A stretch of 64,000 bases of DNA from Pterobdella sp. o SKG-2022 (GCA_964035795.1 OZ038321.1:2210517-2274516), one strand, 5' to 3'. Shown: positions 1 to 11,794, counted from the first letter of the stretch. Notes: generated by a model not told the origin, from the sequence alone. Program-made: numbers and translations.

Positions 1-166
1 TATGAAGTAAAATGAATAAAAAATAAACAAGAATAATATAAATAAATATAAAAAAAATATAAATAAAATCAATAATTAATTAAAAAACTAACAACATACA
101 TAAACACAAACAAGGGATAAATGAATGAAATAATAATAATAAAATAAATCAATAAAACTAGTTAAC

Positions 167-337
167 CTTGGCATACGAACCATACCCAATGACCCGGATC
201 GGTTCATAGCCAAACTGTCCATAGAGTATAGGCTTTATTTCGTTGAGAAAGGTCTCTTCGGAGCGGGAAATCGAGCCGTCTTTCCGGTTGCCTTTCCACC
301 TGCGCCTACTGGTTGATTTTCCACTACGTTCTCCCAT
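167..337 (-). CDS. Protein kinase, first coding exon (gene continues off the left edge)
   Basis: From the ATG at 337 the frame is open for 57 codons and ends in IRVIGYGSYAKV, a kinase subdomain I glycine loop (I-G-x-G-S-Y-A-x-V). About 40 basic and Ser-rich residues (GERSGKSTSRRRWKGNRKDG) come first, then FLNEIKPILYGQFGYEP. The open frame stops two codons after AAG|GTTAAC, which I take as the splice donor (phase 0). The VAIK lysine, catalytic loop and DFG would lie on exons left of position 1. GSYAKV loops occur in TSSK-like and atypical PKC kinases, but the subfamily cannot be assigned from the loop alone. Alternative: a degenerate kinase fragment, which is less likely because base composition is markedly more GC-rich than the flanks. 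Confidence 0.6.
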
Positions 338-951
338 GTTCTCGCTTTCTGTTCATTCTATTTTGGATCTTTGGTTTGGGTGCGTTAGTTTTTCTACTAG
401 TGTTGCTACTAGTTTGGGTGTTGGTTGAACAATTTTCTTTGTTTTTTATTTTGGTTTTTTTGTTTTTTTTAATGTGTTTTGTTATATCTTTTTAGTTGAT
501 TCTGAGATGTTAAAATCTTTCCTGAACGATTAAAAGTTGAATTTTTTGTAAATACTGTTGTTCTAATTAATTTCAAGCACCTAAGCTCCTCAGTTAAAGT
601 TTTGTCGGGTTTTTTCTACAAAGTTTCACCAAAGAACACACGTGGTCTACAACATTAAAACCACAATTTGGTTTATGCTTGAGCGCCACACACGATATCC
701 ATTTGATAAATCCAATCAAATTTACCTCGGGTCCAAAACTATTAATATCAATATATATATATTAATACTAATGAGATTTTTTATTTTTCTCTGTTTAAAT
801 TTTCCGATTTTTTTTTTTAATTTTTATTTTATCCGTTTTTGTTTACGTTGTAATGATAATGACGTTGTTTGTTGTTTTTTGTCTTCACTTCACTTTCTTT
901 GCCATAAAAAGCGCTATCAACCTTTGCTATTTCTATGCTTCAAACATACCT
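338..951. other. Upstream flank of the kinase exon; no gene seen
   Basis: T-rich sequence on the plus strand with only short, compositionally driven open frames. It would hold the kinase promoter and 5' UTR, but I see no specific promoter element. Confidence 0.3.
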
Positions 952-1124
<173 letters not shown>

Positions 1125-1306
1125 CAATCTCATAATTTTATTTTTTTGAATCAGTTTAAATAAAAATTATTTTTTAATCTCGGTGTTGTCCATTGTTGTT
1201 AAAATCTCTCATAAGGAATCAATTAATGTACAAATGAAGACAAATTTAAATAATAAAAAATAAATAAGGTGTTTTCTTATATTAATTTTTTGGTATGTAT
1301 TTGTAT

Positions 1307-1307
1307 A

Positions 1308-1346
<39 letters not shown>

Positions 1347-1347
1347 A
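1307..1347. repeat. (AAAT)n microsatellite
   Basis: About ten uninterrupted AAAT units. Confidence 0.95.
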
Positions 1348-2160
1348 AGCGATTTATAAATATTACCAAGACGGTATTGATATCGAACTTAATTTAAATC
1401 TCAAAAATTTGTTATCCAGTATTAATAAAATATTTCGATCAATCTAAAAATTCAAATCAAAAAGTACTAGAAATATAACCACTGGATGATTTGATTTTAA
1501 TATATTTTTCCATCCAATCATTTTCCTCCTTTCCGCCTATCATAATTTTTTGACCAATCAAATACGTTGAACGCCTATATTTTAAAAAAGCAAGTGATTG
1601 AAAAGATTTTTAACAATTAATTATATCGGTATGTTGAATTAAATTTTGAGAGGTTGTCTTAATGTTTGAATTTTGAAAAAAAGTTGAGAAATAGTTAGAT
1701 AAAAGTTGAGAAAAAAGTTGCTTTGATAGTTGAAAAATAATACAATTGCCGACAAAAAACTTTGTTGTGTTGAAGGTTAGGTAACCAATTAAAAATCAAT
1801 GAAAGAATATAGCGTTTGCATCAATATTTACACGTATCTGAGAGAAGTTTAACTGCTATAAAACCAATTCCGACTTGGAAATACTTGTTAGAAAATACAA
1901 ATACCGTGATATAACCAGCTTTTTGAAGTTAGACTTATATTTTCTGGAAAATAATCAAAGTCTATTGAAAATTAACACTAAGATTGAAACTTTTTCTATA
2001 ACAAACTCACAAATAAAAATTTTCTACTGAAAACGAAATCTCGGAAAAAACATAACACACAATAAATGTGAAATCTAAAAGACAGACCAGGAAAGATGAA
2101 CTTTATAAAAACAACCAATGCCACATGATATTCTTAATCTCATTCTCACAGCTAAAATAC
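1348..2160. other. AT-rich intergenic or intronic DNA, nothing recognised
   Basis: No open frame with coding-like composition, no repeat shared with the rest of the window, no RNA-like fold. Confidence 0.4.
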
Positions 2161-2164
2161 TTAA

Positions 2165-2480
2165 ATGAACATTTTTAATGTAACAAAGATGAAGAATCTG
2201 ATTCCCACTCTTTTAATCTTTTTTCTTCTCATCAACCAAACTCTCAACAAACGAAGGTACCACCTCAAACCAATTAGAAAGAACCGCATGAAGACTAGCA
2301 ACTCACGGTGGGAAAGACCGTGTGTAGGGTCGAAGGCCCTTTCACCAGCCTACCGCAAGTTTCTCTCAGGGTACGTGATCAACAACCAAAAATTCAGAGT
2401 TTCACTCAAGCCTACGTTCCAGTCTATATCTGGCATGTCGTTGAAACTGGCGAAAAGGGTCAAAAACGCCAAAATACTCT
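2165..2480 (+). CDS. Candidate coding exon, two competing frames, unidentified
   Basis: The 180 bp before a strong donor (TAC|GTAAGT, at 2481) are clearly more GC-rich than the flanks and open in two frames. Frame 1 starts at an ATG with a hydrophobic leader (MKNLIPTLLIFFLLINQT), then a basic stretch; it would give a secreted or membrane-anchored peptide of about 100 residues. Frame 2 starts after a possible acceptor (GACTAG|CAA, 2296) and reads LTVGKTVCRVEGPF, then AYVPVYIWHVVETGEKG, which looks more like a folded domain. I cannot choose: the leader and in-frame ATGs favour frame 1, composition favours frame 2. Neither resembles a family I know. Confidence 0.35.
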
Positions 2481-2684
2481 ACGTAAGTATTGTTTGTTGT
2501 GTTTGGGATGAGCTTGATGACTTTATTCATGTTTCATGGTGAAAGGAAGTTTATTGGATGTTACAGTTTCAAATGGATGGGTGTAGGTGAAGTTTGAAAT
2601 TCTCAATGATAAAACTTTTGGTTAATTTTCAGACCTGTCTTTAACACTATAAATATTTTGTGAACAATTAGCCTCAAAATTGTG

Positions 2685-2806
2685 GATCATAAAAACACGA
2701 CAATATTTGAATTTTTTATTTTGACGAAGCTTCTCGATATATTCTATATCATCATCAGGTTACCACAAAATCGTCAAAATAAAAAATTCAAATTTTGTTG
2801 TTATTA
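2685..2806 (-). mobile_element. Foldback element with hammerhead-like core (family C, copy 1)
   Basis: The two arms (around 2698-2728 and 2770-2800, AATTTTTTATTTTGACGA and its complement) form an inverted repeat. Between them the minus strand reads CTGATGA, a 7-bp stem (TGATATA/TATATCG, GAA loop), then GAGAAGCTTCGTC. This is the order of a hammerhead ribozyme core (box 1, stem II, GAAA-like box, short stem III, C at the cleavage position). The GAAA box is GAGA here. Relatives lie at 54324, 56938 and 62660. Confidence 0.55.
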
Positions 2807-2935
2807 AAATATGGTCTCTAACTCAGTTTATGGTTCTATTCCTCTTTAAAACACTTTGTATATCCAATTAAACTATTCAACATACTAATAGTTTAAAAGT
2901 GATTTCATTAATAATCATAAAATTCCTCATTATCG

Positions 2936-2975
2936 CCCGTTTCCACGCTGGCTTGTGCTGGATAGTGATGGTAAG
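2936..2975 (+). other. Possible very short exon end before a consensus donor
   Basis: An open stretch reading IARFHAGLCWIVM ends at a consensus donor, GATG|GTAAGT (2972). No clear acceptor or homology, so very tentative. Confidence 0.12.
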
Positions 2976-3053
2976 TCCATGAATTTGGTATTTCCTTTTG
3001 GTTTTTTAGTTACTATTTCTTTTTTATGCTATTTATAATTTGACAAAACATTT

Positions 3054-3105
3054 TGTAACGAAAAACGTCAATTAAGAAAAATTTTTAATACATTTATTGA
3101 TATTT
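3054..3105 (+). repeat. Solo arm fragment of foldback family B
   Basis: TGTAACGAAAAACGTCAATTAAG followed by ACATTTATTGA matches the left arm of the hairpin at 53876-54040. Confidence 0.5.
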
Positions 3106-3700
3106 ATTTTTTTTATTTATTTTTTATAATTTTTTAAAATATTTTTTTTCTTTTTAAGTAACTATATTATTTAATTTAGAGATACTTCGTTTATTTAAAT
3201 TTTAATACTATAATCTTATCCAATTATCAGTTTGTTTCACCTTCGAATATATGAGCCCAACTTTTCAAAAATTAATCTATTCTCATTATTTTCTCACTTA
3301 TTATATAACCCCAAGTAGTTATTAACACGTGTAAATAAAATCAAGTGATAATTTTCCAAATGTCTAAATCACTTCAACCTAATAACAATATAGTTTATGG
3401 CCAAGTTTAAGAATCTAATACTAATGCTTTTTTGTTTTGAATTTCAATATATGTAATGAAGTTCAATTAAATTTTGATTATTATGTTATTAAAATATGAT
3501 TATTAAATGATAAAATTCTAGCTTTGTCAAATCGCCGAGTCAGTCTTTTTTCACACAATTGTGTAGATGAACGGTTCCAAATTTTAATAATTGATTTTGA
3601 TAGTTAAAAAAACAAAGAAAAAGTTTTCTATGCTAACAAACCACGGAATATTTTTAATTTCACTAAAAAGATTGAATTTTTGCTCAATCATTTGATCAAT
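3106..3700. other. AT-rich DNA, no feature recognised
   Basis: Homopolymeric T and A runs; no supported gene, repeat or RNA. Confidence 0.4.
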
Positions 3701-3711
3701 TTTACGATCTT

Positions 3712-4105
3712 TTGTTTGAAGTTTTCCAAAGATGCAAATTAAAATTTTTTTGGCTTATTGTCTGCATTCTCAAGCTTAAAAAACCTACCTATCTTTTTGA
3801 TCTTTTGTCTTTTAGGAACATCAATCAACCACTAGGATCCTTGCACTCTAGTCTCCAGCTTTATCAACCTGTTTCTTTAAACTTGTTTATAACTCAATTT
3901 TTCTCTCACCAGGCTTCACGTTTGTGGACTTCTCTCCGGTCTAACTTGCGCTCATCCTTTCTTCTCAAAGTTTCCACAAACTTTTGAAAACGCACTTACA
4001 CCATCAAAAATTTCATGTATAATTTTCCCAATCATTTGAGCGGCTCTAAAGCAAGTTTTTTGTAAATTGTGCGCTATAAAAAGGTAGATAATAATAATTG
4101 AATGT
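3712..4105 (+). mobile_element. LINE 3' end: degenerate ORF2 C-terminus and tail
   Basis: The reading frame ends in QASRLWTSLRSNLRSS and, after a stop, KRTYTIKNFMY. This resembles the R-L-W-N-S-L-P ... F-K-..-L-K-T-Y-L-F ending common to CR1/L2-type LINE ORF2 proteins. It is followed by AATTGTGCGCTATAAAA and a short ATAATAAT tail. The same tail is found at 26442, 36345, 56448 (reversed), 56640 and 63843. Severely 5'-truncated and dead. Confidence 0.6.
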
Positions 4106-4880
4106 ATATAACAATCAACTATAATTTTTGTCATATTATAATACAATAAAAAGCTTTGAAAAATTTTGTTCTTTTTTATTATCGTTTTCAAGTTTTTTCT
4201 AATTAAGCGTGTCCATATTTTCTATAAATAGATTTCTACTGTAAAAACTTCACAGTGGAAATTCACTTTTACTATAGAAAACATTGTTTTATAATTTAAA
4301 ACTTCATACTAGAGCAAATAAAATTTTTTTTAAACTAATTTTTTTATTGATTCTAAAAATGATTTATTTACAATTATCAAAAGTTATATTACGATTATAT
4401 TTGTAAAATTCAAAGTTTTATAATGAATAAATTTATAAAATTAATTCAAAAAATAACTGAAAAATTACATATCTTGAAATAATATATAAATAGATAACAA
4501 CTATATATACTCTCAAAAAAATTTTATTCTATCATAAAGAATAATAAGTAAAACTAGGTTGAAGTTATAAATAGAATATACTATAAATAGCTTATATTAA
4601 TAAATACGTCATACTTGTTCATAAATTATATTTATAAAGAAAAGGTTAAAGATAATAAAAAATTTTTTTTTAATACTTTTATTATTTTTAATAGTAAATT
4701 TTTTTCCTTATTAATGAAATTTAATTAATTAATAAATAATTTCATAATTAAGCAATTTAATTGCTCAACTTATTTTTATAAATAAATTTAATATATTTTT
4801 CATTGATTTTATTTTTAAAAGTTCAATTCCCAACAGATTCAATTTCCAATAAATTTATATAACATTAAACTCCTGAAGTG
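4106..4880. other. AT-rich DNA, no feature recognised
   Basis: No coding-like frame or shared repeat seen. Confidence 0.35.
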
Positions 4881-4883
4881 CAC

Positions 4884-4911
4884 TTTTCTGCGCCAGACAT
4901 TTTGGCGCTAA
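4884..4911. promoter_or_regulatory. Possible E2F-like palindromic site
   Basis: TTTCTGCGCC and TTTTGGCGC form a small inverted pair (GCGCCA/TGGCGC) in otherwise very AT-rich DNA. The halves match the E2F consensus TTTSGCGC. A candidate exon lies about 400 bp downstream at 5325. Motif only. Confidence 0.2.
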
Positions 4912-5324
4912 AGTCGTGTTTTACCCCGGCACAAATTTGTCGTTTCTATACAAATTAGTTTGAAGAGGCCGGATGGGTTAATAGTTATAAAAGTTGGATA
5001 TTGAAATCTTAAATGTGTGGATAGTGAATTTAATTACTCAAATGTTTGTTTTTTTTTATATTTTTTTGATTATACATCGTGATATAGTTATGAAGTTATA
5101 AAATTCCAAAAAAGGGACTTTTGAAGAAAAAACTTGAAAATTGGATTTTTTCAGATATTGCTCAAACTTATCTAATCGTATCAAATTTTCTCAAAAGATA
5201 TATTTTTCAAAATATAGATTAATATTAATAATAAAGATAATAAAAACACACAAACGAGAAGCAGTTATACAACGCTTCAACACTGCATAGAATATTAGAA
5301 TATACAACGCTTCGAAACTTACAG

Positions 5325-5411
5325 GCCGAGCGGCGATTCAACGATTCTCACGTTGTGCAGGACCTAGAGACACAAATTTTCCAGCTCTTTGGGAGACCAC
5401 GCTTAAAAAAG
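5325..5411 (+). CDS. Candidate internal exon, unidentified protein
   Basis: An 87-nt block of raised GC content is bounded by CTTACAG|GCC and AAG|GTTCAT and open for exactly 29 codons (phase 0 to 0). It reads AERRFNDSHVVQDLETQIFQ then LFGRPRLKK. The peptide looks soluble and amphipathic, but I recognise no family. It may belong to the gene that ends at 9701, though that link is not shown. Confidence 0.35.
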
Positions 5412-7594
5412 GTTCATGATATATTTTGGGTCAAATTTAAAGTTTAGTCATTAATAGAGAAGATTAGTCAAAACTTTGAGGTTATAATGATGAAGTACTA
5501 TAAAATGGATGGTTTTGGAATTGAGTGTCCAAGTGTTAACTTGGTGGCAGTATTTTTGAGAGTTTTGAGTATTATATTTTAATTTAATTTTTTTTTATTT
5601 TAAATGAAAAGCCTCTTTAATTTAGGTTTTAATTATCCATAAAAATATCAAACCAACCATCAAAAACACAAAATCTAACAAAATAACTCTTAAATAGAGC
5701 AAAAAAAATATTCAAATCATTTTTTTTATCTTCTTCTAACTCATAACCTTCACCAAACTTCGAAATTTTTTCAACTATCTCTAAGAATTTTCACAAAAAG
5801 TTCCAAAACTCAGGCTTTAACACGTTTTTAAGTGCACAGTTTACTTGCATCTTAATAAAATTTCTAAGCATTTTTGGGTTTTTAATGTTAGATTCCCAAT
5901 TATATGGTAATATTAATAATTTTATTTATCGGAATTTTAACAAAATTTTAAGGTATGTATTGTATATAAAAACGATAGTTTAAATAAAATAAATAAATAC
6001 ATGAAATAAATGAAATCAATTGAAAGAATTAAAAAAAAATGGATTCCTAAAAAGCGGCAAATAAAATTCAAACAACTTTCCACTCCTCTCTCCCATTTAT
6101 ACAAAACCCTACCTTCAAACAAAACTACCCCCACAATAAAACCAACCAACCTCACACACCCACCTCCTCAATGAAACAACCTCAGTCCGCCAAACCCACA
6201 TGCTTTCCACACCTATCCTTCAATGAATCTACCCCCACAATAAACCAAGCCACCTCTATATTCACCCACCAATAAAACCACCCTTACAATAAAACCAACC
6301 AATTCCATCAATAATAAAAAAAAACTAAACAAAATGATATGAAAATCAGCAATGACTCAACATGAAGAACGAACTTAGAGAGAATTCGTCACGGTAAAGT
6401 GGTGATGGTACCTTAGTACTGGGAAGCTTAGGTGGAAAAAGACATGCAGAAAACATAGAATAAATTAATCTTAATAGGTCAATGTCATGTGATGGATGGG
6501 GTCTGATGTCACATGATTAATGGGAGATATTATTTGGGTGTTTTTCTATGACTTTATTATTGTTACTTACTTAGTTACTTATTATTGTTATTAAAATTTT
6601 TATAGTGCATAATTCTCAAAAAATTTGCTTCAAAGGCCTTATAAATGCTGTTATTTAAAATGGGTTGTAATTAAATATGAGGTTTTTTACGTTTAAAAAA
6701 TATATATTTATTAATTTAAATGCTGGTATATGAAAATGAAATAATTATTCAATAAAAAAATTTTCAAATAATAAATTAATTGAAAAAACGCAAAATTTTG
6801 ATAATATAAATTTTAAAAAACCAGAAATAAAGAAAAATTGTTTCAATATTTCTCAAAATACTATCTTCACATAATGTGCTTTAATAAACTATCAGTTTTG
6901 TAAAATATTTTAGCATTTGTTCTTATAAGCTTTTACCGATATATGGTTTATTGCATGTTAATCGTTAGAGAAAAATTTATGACAAAAATATGCAAATAGG
7001 CCTATTTACTTTTAAGAAGATGCTGCAGTATATATCGATAATTAAACAACGATTCTTGGCTTTATCGAGATTGGGTTTAAATTCAAAGGTTTAATTAGCT
7101 GGGTTTGATTGATTGGTCGGGTATTTAGTCGAGATCTGAAACGTGGATAAGACCGAAAAAATTGTTTAAGTTTCCAATGACACCATAAATACCAACAATT
7201 CTTTCAATTTTAACTATTTAAAAATTATTTCATACTTTTCACACACCCATATTCTCCAACTAGATTAAGATTTTAAGTTAAAGCTGGTCTAGAAACTTCA
7301 GATCTAACGCCACTTAGTCTAGCTGTTCTTTTTCATCGCATGGCTTCAAGTGATTTCAACATAGTTATAACATACCTGTATTGAATTTCTTAAGCAAGTT
7401 GTAATGTTTTATTTTTTAACAGATAGATTGACTCTAAGAATACCTGCTTTGATTTGAGGCTTCTTACAACAGTTGATGTTCAAAGCACTTTATTACAATT
7501 TTTAAAAAAATTCTATGATTGGTTCAAATCTGCTTTAATACTAGTGGTCAGTTGAAGAAACGTTTTGTTCTCTATAATAAGTGTAAAGTGCTTG
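5412..7594. other. Intergenic/intronic DNA; C-rich imperfect repeat at 6120-6310
   Basis: CTACCCCCACAATAAAACCA-like motifs recur near 6124, 6231 and 6288 in a C/A-rich patch (G/T-rich on the other strand). The remainder is AT-rich. I see no gene. Confidence 0.35.
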
Positions 7595-7597
7595 TGA

Positions 7598-7717
7598 GAT
7601 TTAATGTAGTGAAAACACACTGTGGAGCAGATGCTAATTGTCGGCCTACGCGGGATTGAACCCGGTAACTTTAGATAATTAGTCTAATGCTCTACCAACT
7701 GAGCTATAAGGGCCGAC
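7598..7717 (-). mobile_element. tRNA-derived SINE head (tRNA-Ile-like)
   Basis: The minus strand has a D arm (GCTCAGTTGGTAGAGC), an anticodon arm TTAGA-CTAATTA-TCTAA (AAT anticodon, Ile-like) and a B box GGTTCAATCCC. The acceptor pairing and T stem are imperfect. The downstream CCGACAATTAG followed by CTCCACAGTGTG matches the SINE at 26027, so this is a SINE head and not a functional tRNA gene. Confidence 0.6.
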
Positions 7718-8490
7718 ATAGTGCCTCTAAAACTTGTGACGGACTTTCTAGAAAGCAGTTTTCAACTTTGCATAAAACAAGTCATTCTTCCATATAAAAT
7801 TTATAAACTAAAAGCAATGGAAACAGTAAAAACTCAAAACAACGTATTCCCTTGTTTATGAGTTGATTAGAGATCAAAAACAAAGATTATTCTGAGTGTT
7901 AGAAAATTCAGATTTCACACTTGACTCAACATTCTCATGATCTCATGGGAGAGTTTTGCTCTGCAGATAGTGATGTTGGGTCATAGGGGTAGAGTGAGAT
8001 TAAAGTGAGGTTTGCTGTAGTAAAAAATGCCAAAAACGCCACAAAAGGGTTGGTTTAGTATGATTTAGTATCTATTCAGTGCTGAGTTTAAAGTGGGAGA
8101 AAAATTTAAAGACGAACACTAACGAATAAAAAATGATCTTCGAAAATTAGATAATAAATTAACATTAAATAAAATTATTCCTATTAACGATAAGAAATTT
8201 AATTGTACAAATAAAATTCCACTATCCTATGCAAACACATTATATTAATTGAAACGCCATCAGAATACATTATAAAATTAAAAAAAATCACTCAAACTCC
8301 ACTAAAAACCATTATATCAAACAGAAACCTCAAAAAACAGCCATAACACATGATTTAAGCATAACCCTTCATATCCTTTGAAACCCAGAGACTGGTAGGG
8401 TCAAGGCATTCTAGAAAGTCAGTGAGTAGGCTTGTTAGGTATGCTACTGAAGACCTGGCCAGGTTTGTGGTACTAATGACTGGTTTTAAT
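7718..8490. other. No supported gene
   Basis: Short open stretches (for example 7915-7985) lack convincing splice boundaries. Confidence 0.3.
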
Positions 8491-8496
8491 GTTGAG

Positions 8497-8851
8497 GTAT
8501 TACTAGAAGGTTACTTTTCTACTGGTTTTGGGGTCAAGGTGTTACTAGTAAGATTTTTTGAAATTTATGTTGTGGTTAAAGTGTTACTCGTAGGTTTTTA
8601 AATAGACGTTATTTTTGAAGTATTCCTAGTAATTATTTTTTGCATTTAGGTTTTGCTTGAAGTATTACTAGTAATTTTTTTATTGATCAATGTTTCATTT
8701 GAAGTATTACTAGTAAAAAATTTTACATTTATGTTGTGGTTACAGTGTTACTAGTAACACTTTGTTACTTTGAGTATGTAAATGACGTCAATTGAGAAGT
8801 TACTATTATAACGTTTCAAATTTACGTTAATGGTTATTACTAGTAAAATTA
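8497..8851. repeat. Degenerate minisatellite, 42-bp unit, about 8 copies
   Basis: GTRTTACTAGTAA recurs at about 8497, 8539, 8581, 8620, 8662, 8704 and 8745, spaced 42, 42, 39, 42, 42 and 41 bp, then less regularly to 8851. The half-unit after each core varies but keeps TTTATGTTGTGGTTA-like sequence. Divergence between units indicates an old array. Confidence 0.85.
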
Positions 8852-9012
8852 TGTAAAGATCTTGACGTTCATATCCTAGAATCACATCTATAACTGTCTT
8901 GTTTTCCCCTTATAATCACATTCATAAGTGTATTGTATTTCCATTATAATCACATCAATAATTTTTTTGTGTTATATTGACCTGACCTCCATCTCATTGT
9001 TAAGATTGGCAG

Positions 9013-9701
9013 CTTATTGGGAAAAGACTGAACACGGGGAAGCTACTTTTGAACCTGGAATCAGTTTCTGTGAAGAGTTCAAGTATGTTTGAACTCGGTT
9101 TGATGGTTTATGGAACTAGTTGTTATAATTAGAATAATAATAATTTAGAATAATAATAATAATAATTAAATACTAGTTGAAATTGCTTAGAATACTATTA
9201 ATCAAATAAACTTTAACTTCAGTAAATACTGCAAATTATTTGAACACAAGAGGTATTTTTATTAAGTACAAAGCTTTTCGTTAACAAAGTAACATTTTCA
9301 AGTATACTTATATCAATTTGTTACTTTGTTAATGAAAAGCTTTGTACTTAATAAAATTATCATTTGCTTATGATACTAGTTTATAAAGCTTATAATTTTA
9401 TTCAAAAGTATCAAGTTAGAACCTGCAAAAACAATATGCATTTTAAAAAAACAAAAAAACTAAGTTTAACTAGTTAACTGATTCAATTTCAAACTCCAAT
9501 ACATCATACTTCCGCAACATAACCCATATACCAACTCGCTACCCTACCATCCCCAGGTTCATATCGTCGCATCCAGAGTACGGCCTGTACACCATCCTAT
9601 GCTCGATGCATGTTGTTATGGACCGGCTGGGTGGCCAGGCCTACTCTAGGAATGCCCTTATGGCTATTAAAGAGATAAGGTGGCTTTTGAGCGATTTTTA
9701 A
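9013..9701 (+). CDS. C-terminal two exons of an unidentified gene
   Basis: Exon 1 is 9013-9082 (after TTGGCAG, ends TTCAA|GTATGT, phase 2) and reads YWEKTEHGEATFEPGISFC then EEF. Exon 2 is 9557-9701 (after ATCCCCAG) and supplies the missing base of the Lys codon, then reads FISSHPEYGLYTILCSMHVV, MDRLGGQAYSRNALMAIKEI and RWLLSDF before TAA. The phases fit exactly, and composition and codon pattern contrast with the AT-rich intron. The combined 70 residues look like a folded, mostly helical C-terminus. I do not recognise the family. Upstream exons must end in phase 1 and were not located; 5325-5411 is a possible member of the same gene. Confidence 0.6.
9221..9360. repeat. Foldback element, family A copy
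   Basis: Arms at 9257-9293 and 9320-9356 pair almost perfectly. The flank AGTAAATACTGCAAATTA is shared with the copy at 36996. Both arms contain the AAGCTTTTCGTTAAC/GAAAAGCTTTG core. It lies inside the intron between 9082 and 9557. Confidence 0.85.
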
Positions 9702-9848
9702 CGTTATATATACTTATATGCATTTATTCATTCTATATACGTATATATTATATTATCTTTTATATAGCATTTATTATTCTATGGTCATGCCAATATATTC
9801 ATTGTTATGTATTCTGACGAGTTAACTAAAGTAGCCTATTAACAAAAA

Positions 9849-9966
9849 CGATTTTGTCAAACACTTATCAACTGAATAATGAAGTTTGTGTACTTGATAA
9901 TGTGAGTTCAACTTACGAAAAGCTTCGTGTTATTATTCAGTCAATAAAAGTGTTTGATAAAATCGT
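9849..9966. repeat. Foldback element, family A, with stem-loop core
   Basis: Outer arms (AAACACTTAT...ACTGAATAAT and complement) enclose CTTGATAATG, a stem GTGAGT-TCA-ACTTAC, then GAAAAGCTTCGTG. The same element in the opposite orientation is at 59284. Confidence 0.85.
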
Positions 9967-10261
9967 TTTCTATTTTAACGAGTGTTTTTCGATGTTATAT
10001 ATAGCTTCTATGACGTTTTTCGTATCGTAATAATTAAGTGAGGAATATTCATTTGAATATTATCAAGCACATCGGATAAAAATAGATCTAATGAATATTC
10101 ATATTGGACTTTTTCGTTGATTAGTTTTTATATTAATTGAATTATTGGTATTCATATACACTCATCTTAGGGTATTTATATTAAATCTCCCTTAATTAGT
10201 ATTAATATTTTTACTAATTAATGCTCATAATTACCAATCAATATTCATGAATAATTAACTC

Positions 10262-10426
10262 ATGAATATTCATAACCAATACAGCAACAAAGACGTCAAA
10301 TCGTCAAGCGCGGGTCGCTATTGGCGGGATTATTTGGTTCTGAGAGATCTCCACAAACTTCTTCACAGAATAAACAACCGAATGGCTTTTGTTTCGAAAC
10401 ACATTGATAAAATCTTTTTGCATTGA
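10262..10426 (+). CDS. Short ORF of coding-like composition, uncertain
   Basis: An ATG-initiated frame of 54 codons reads, in part, SSAGRYWRDYLVLRDLHKLL then HRINNRMAFVSKHIDKIF. The 10290-10400 segment is much more GC-rich than its surroundings. It could be a terminal exon or a small gene. No homology recognised and no supporting splice or poly(A) signal seen. Confidence 0.25.
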   Translation: MNIHNQYSNKDVKSSSAGRYWRDYLVLRDLHKLLHRINNRMAFVSKHIDKIFLH

Positions 10427-10971
10427 GTATTTTAACGTTGAACTGTTGTAGTTTTATGGTATTTTAAGTTTTGTGTATTTTCTGCTGATCAGCAAAATGA
10501 CTGTACTAAGCGAAAGGATCTGAGTATATGATGGAGTGTTATAATCAGTCTTTGGTTTTTAACGTTATAGATATTGCCTGAAATTTTGAACTCAACTTTG
10601 ACAGTATTCTATAATTCAATTACAGAATGTATTGAAGTTTCTTTATAGCAAAGTAGGATAAGAAAATTATTGAAATCTAAATATTTTCATTAAAAAGCAC
10701 ATAAGATTTTAAGATTTTGAAATTCTTACAATCTTTTCAACTGATCTGAGTAAACTGACTTTAAATTATGCATTTAAAGGTCTTCTTTATTTTTTTCTAT
10801 GGTCTATTGGTTCAATGAGTGAACTTTCGAATCGTAGATATAGTGCGCAAATCCTGGTCTGAGAACGTCTTTATTGCCGCAGTTGTTGTAGGATGTATAT
10901 AAATGTGAGTTGAGTTGTTAGAATGTAATATTTTTCAGACATCTTATGTATGTTTTGTATAGCAATTAAAC

Positions 10972-11149
10972 TTTAAAAACATCGATTGAGGATTCATACA
11001 TTTGTTTAAAAGGAAAGCTATAATTTTCGATATGTAAAGCCTCATCATAAAACGTTAGCATATTAATGTTTTATGATGAGGCTTTACATATCGAAAATTA
11101 TAGCTTTCCTTTTAAACAAATGTATGAATCCTCAATCGATGTTTTTAAA
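10972..11149. repeat. Perfect 82-bp inverted repeat (foldback family B)
   Basis: Left arm 10972-11053 and right arm 11068-11149 are exact reverse complements by eye over all 82 positions, with a 14-nt loop. Related arms occur at 19689, 20660, 24463, 41441, 52668 and 53876. Perfect arms suggest a recent insertion or gene conversion between arms. Confidence 0.95.
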
Positions 11150-11794
11150 TTCCAATTAGAATGTAATAGTAAATATAGGGATGATTATTAAGAAATTAGA
11201 AAGGTTCGTGAACCAATCAAAAAATTAATTTATTTAAAAAAAAAATTTTGTTATGAAATTGTCGTTCAGTATTTCTTAAAATATTTATTGCCTTTTTATT
11301 TAGAAAATCATGCTAATTATATTTACACGTTTTTACTGTGTTGAATCATATATATAGAAAATTCTGTAGAATTCATGTTTGTAATTTTGACTGTTAATTT
11401 GATTGTCACAAAGATGGTTGATATTAAAAACCTACAAAATCATACTCAAAAAAACTACTCTCAAAATTTTAAAATATGTTTGTTTTATCTTTGTTAGCAC
11501 TTTTACAGATACACCTTAGAAACATACTTTGGCCATTGTTTTCATTTTCTCTCATTTCTTCGCAATTTGCTTTTGTAGCTAAGTTTATGTCTTATTGCTT
11601 CGATTTGTCATTGTGGAAAGCTTTTGAGAAAAATTTTTGTAAGCTTCGTATATTTTTTCTGTTTGGAGTTTTTGAAATTTTTGAATAAATGTATTTGAGT
11701 AGTTTTTGCTTTGTTTCAATAAATTAATGTAAGATTTTATTATTAAAAATTTTTTATAGTGTAATGATTTTTTCAAAAGCCAAACCGTAAAATG

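Noticed and set aside
7640..7717. Functional tRNA-Ile(AAT) gene
   Set aside because: The acceptor stem and T stem are mismatched, and the 3' flank is shared with the SINE at 26027.
7915..8030. Possible exon LTQHSHDLMGEFCSADSDVG
   Set aside because: Short, with a stop and no clear donor; competing frames are equally open.
10800..10900. Possible terminal exon VRKSWSENVFIAAVVVGCI
   Set aside because: The acceptor is weak and the minus strand is equally open; likely flank of the family B element.
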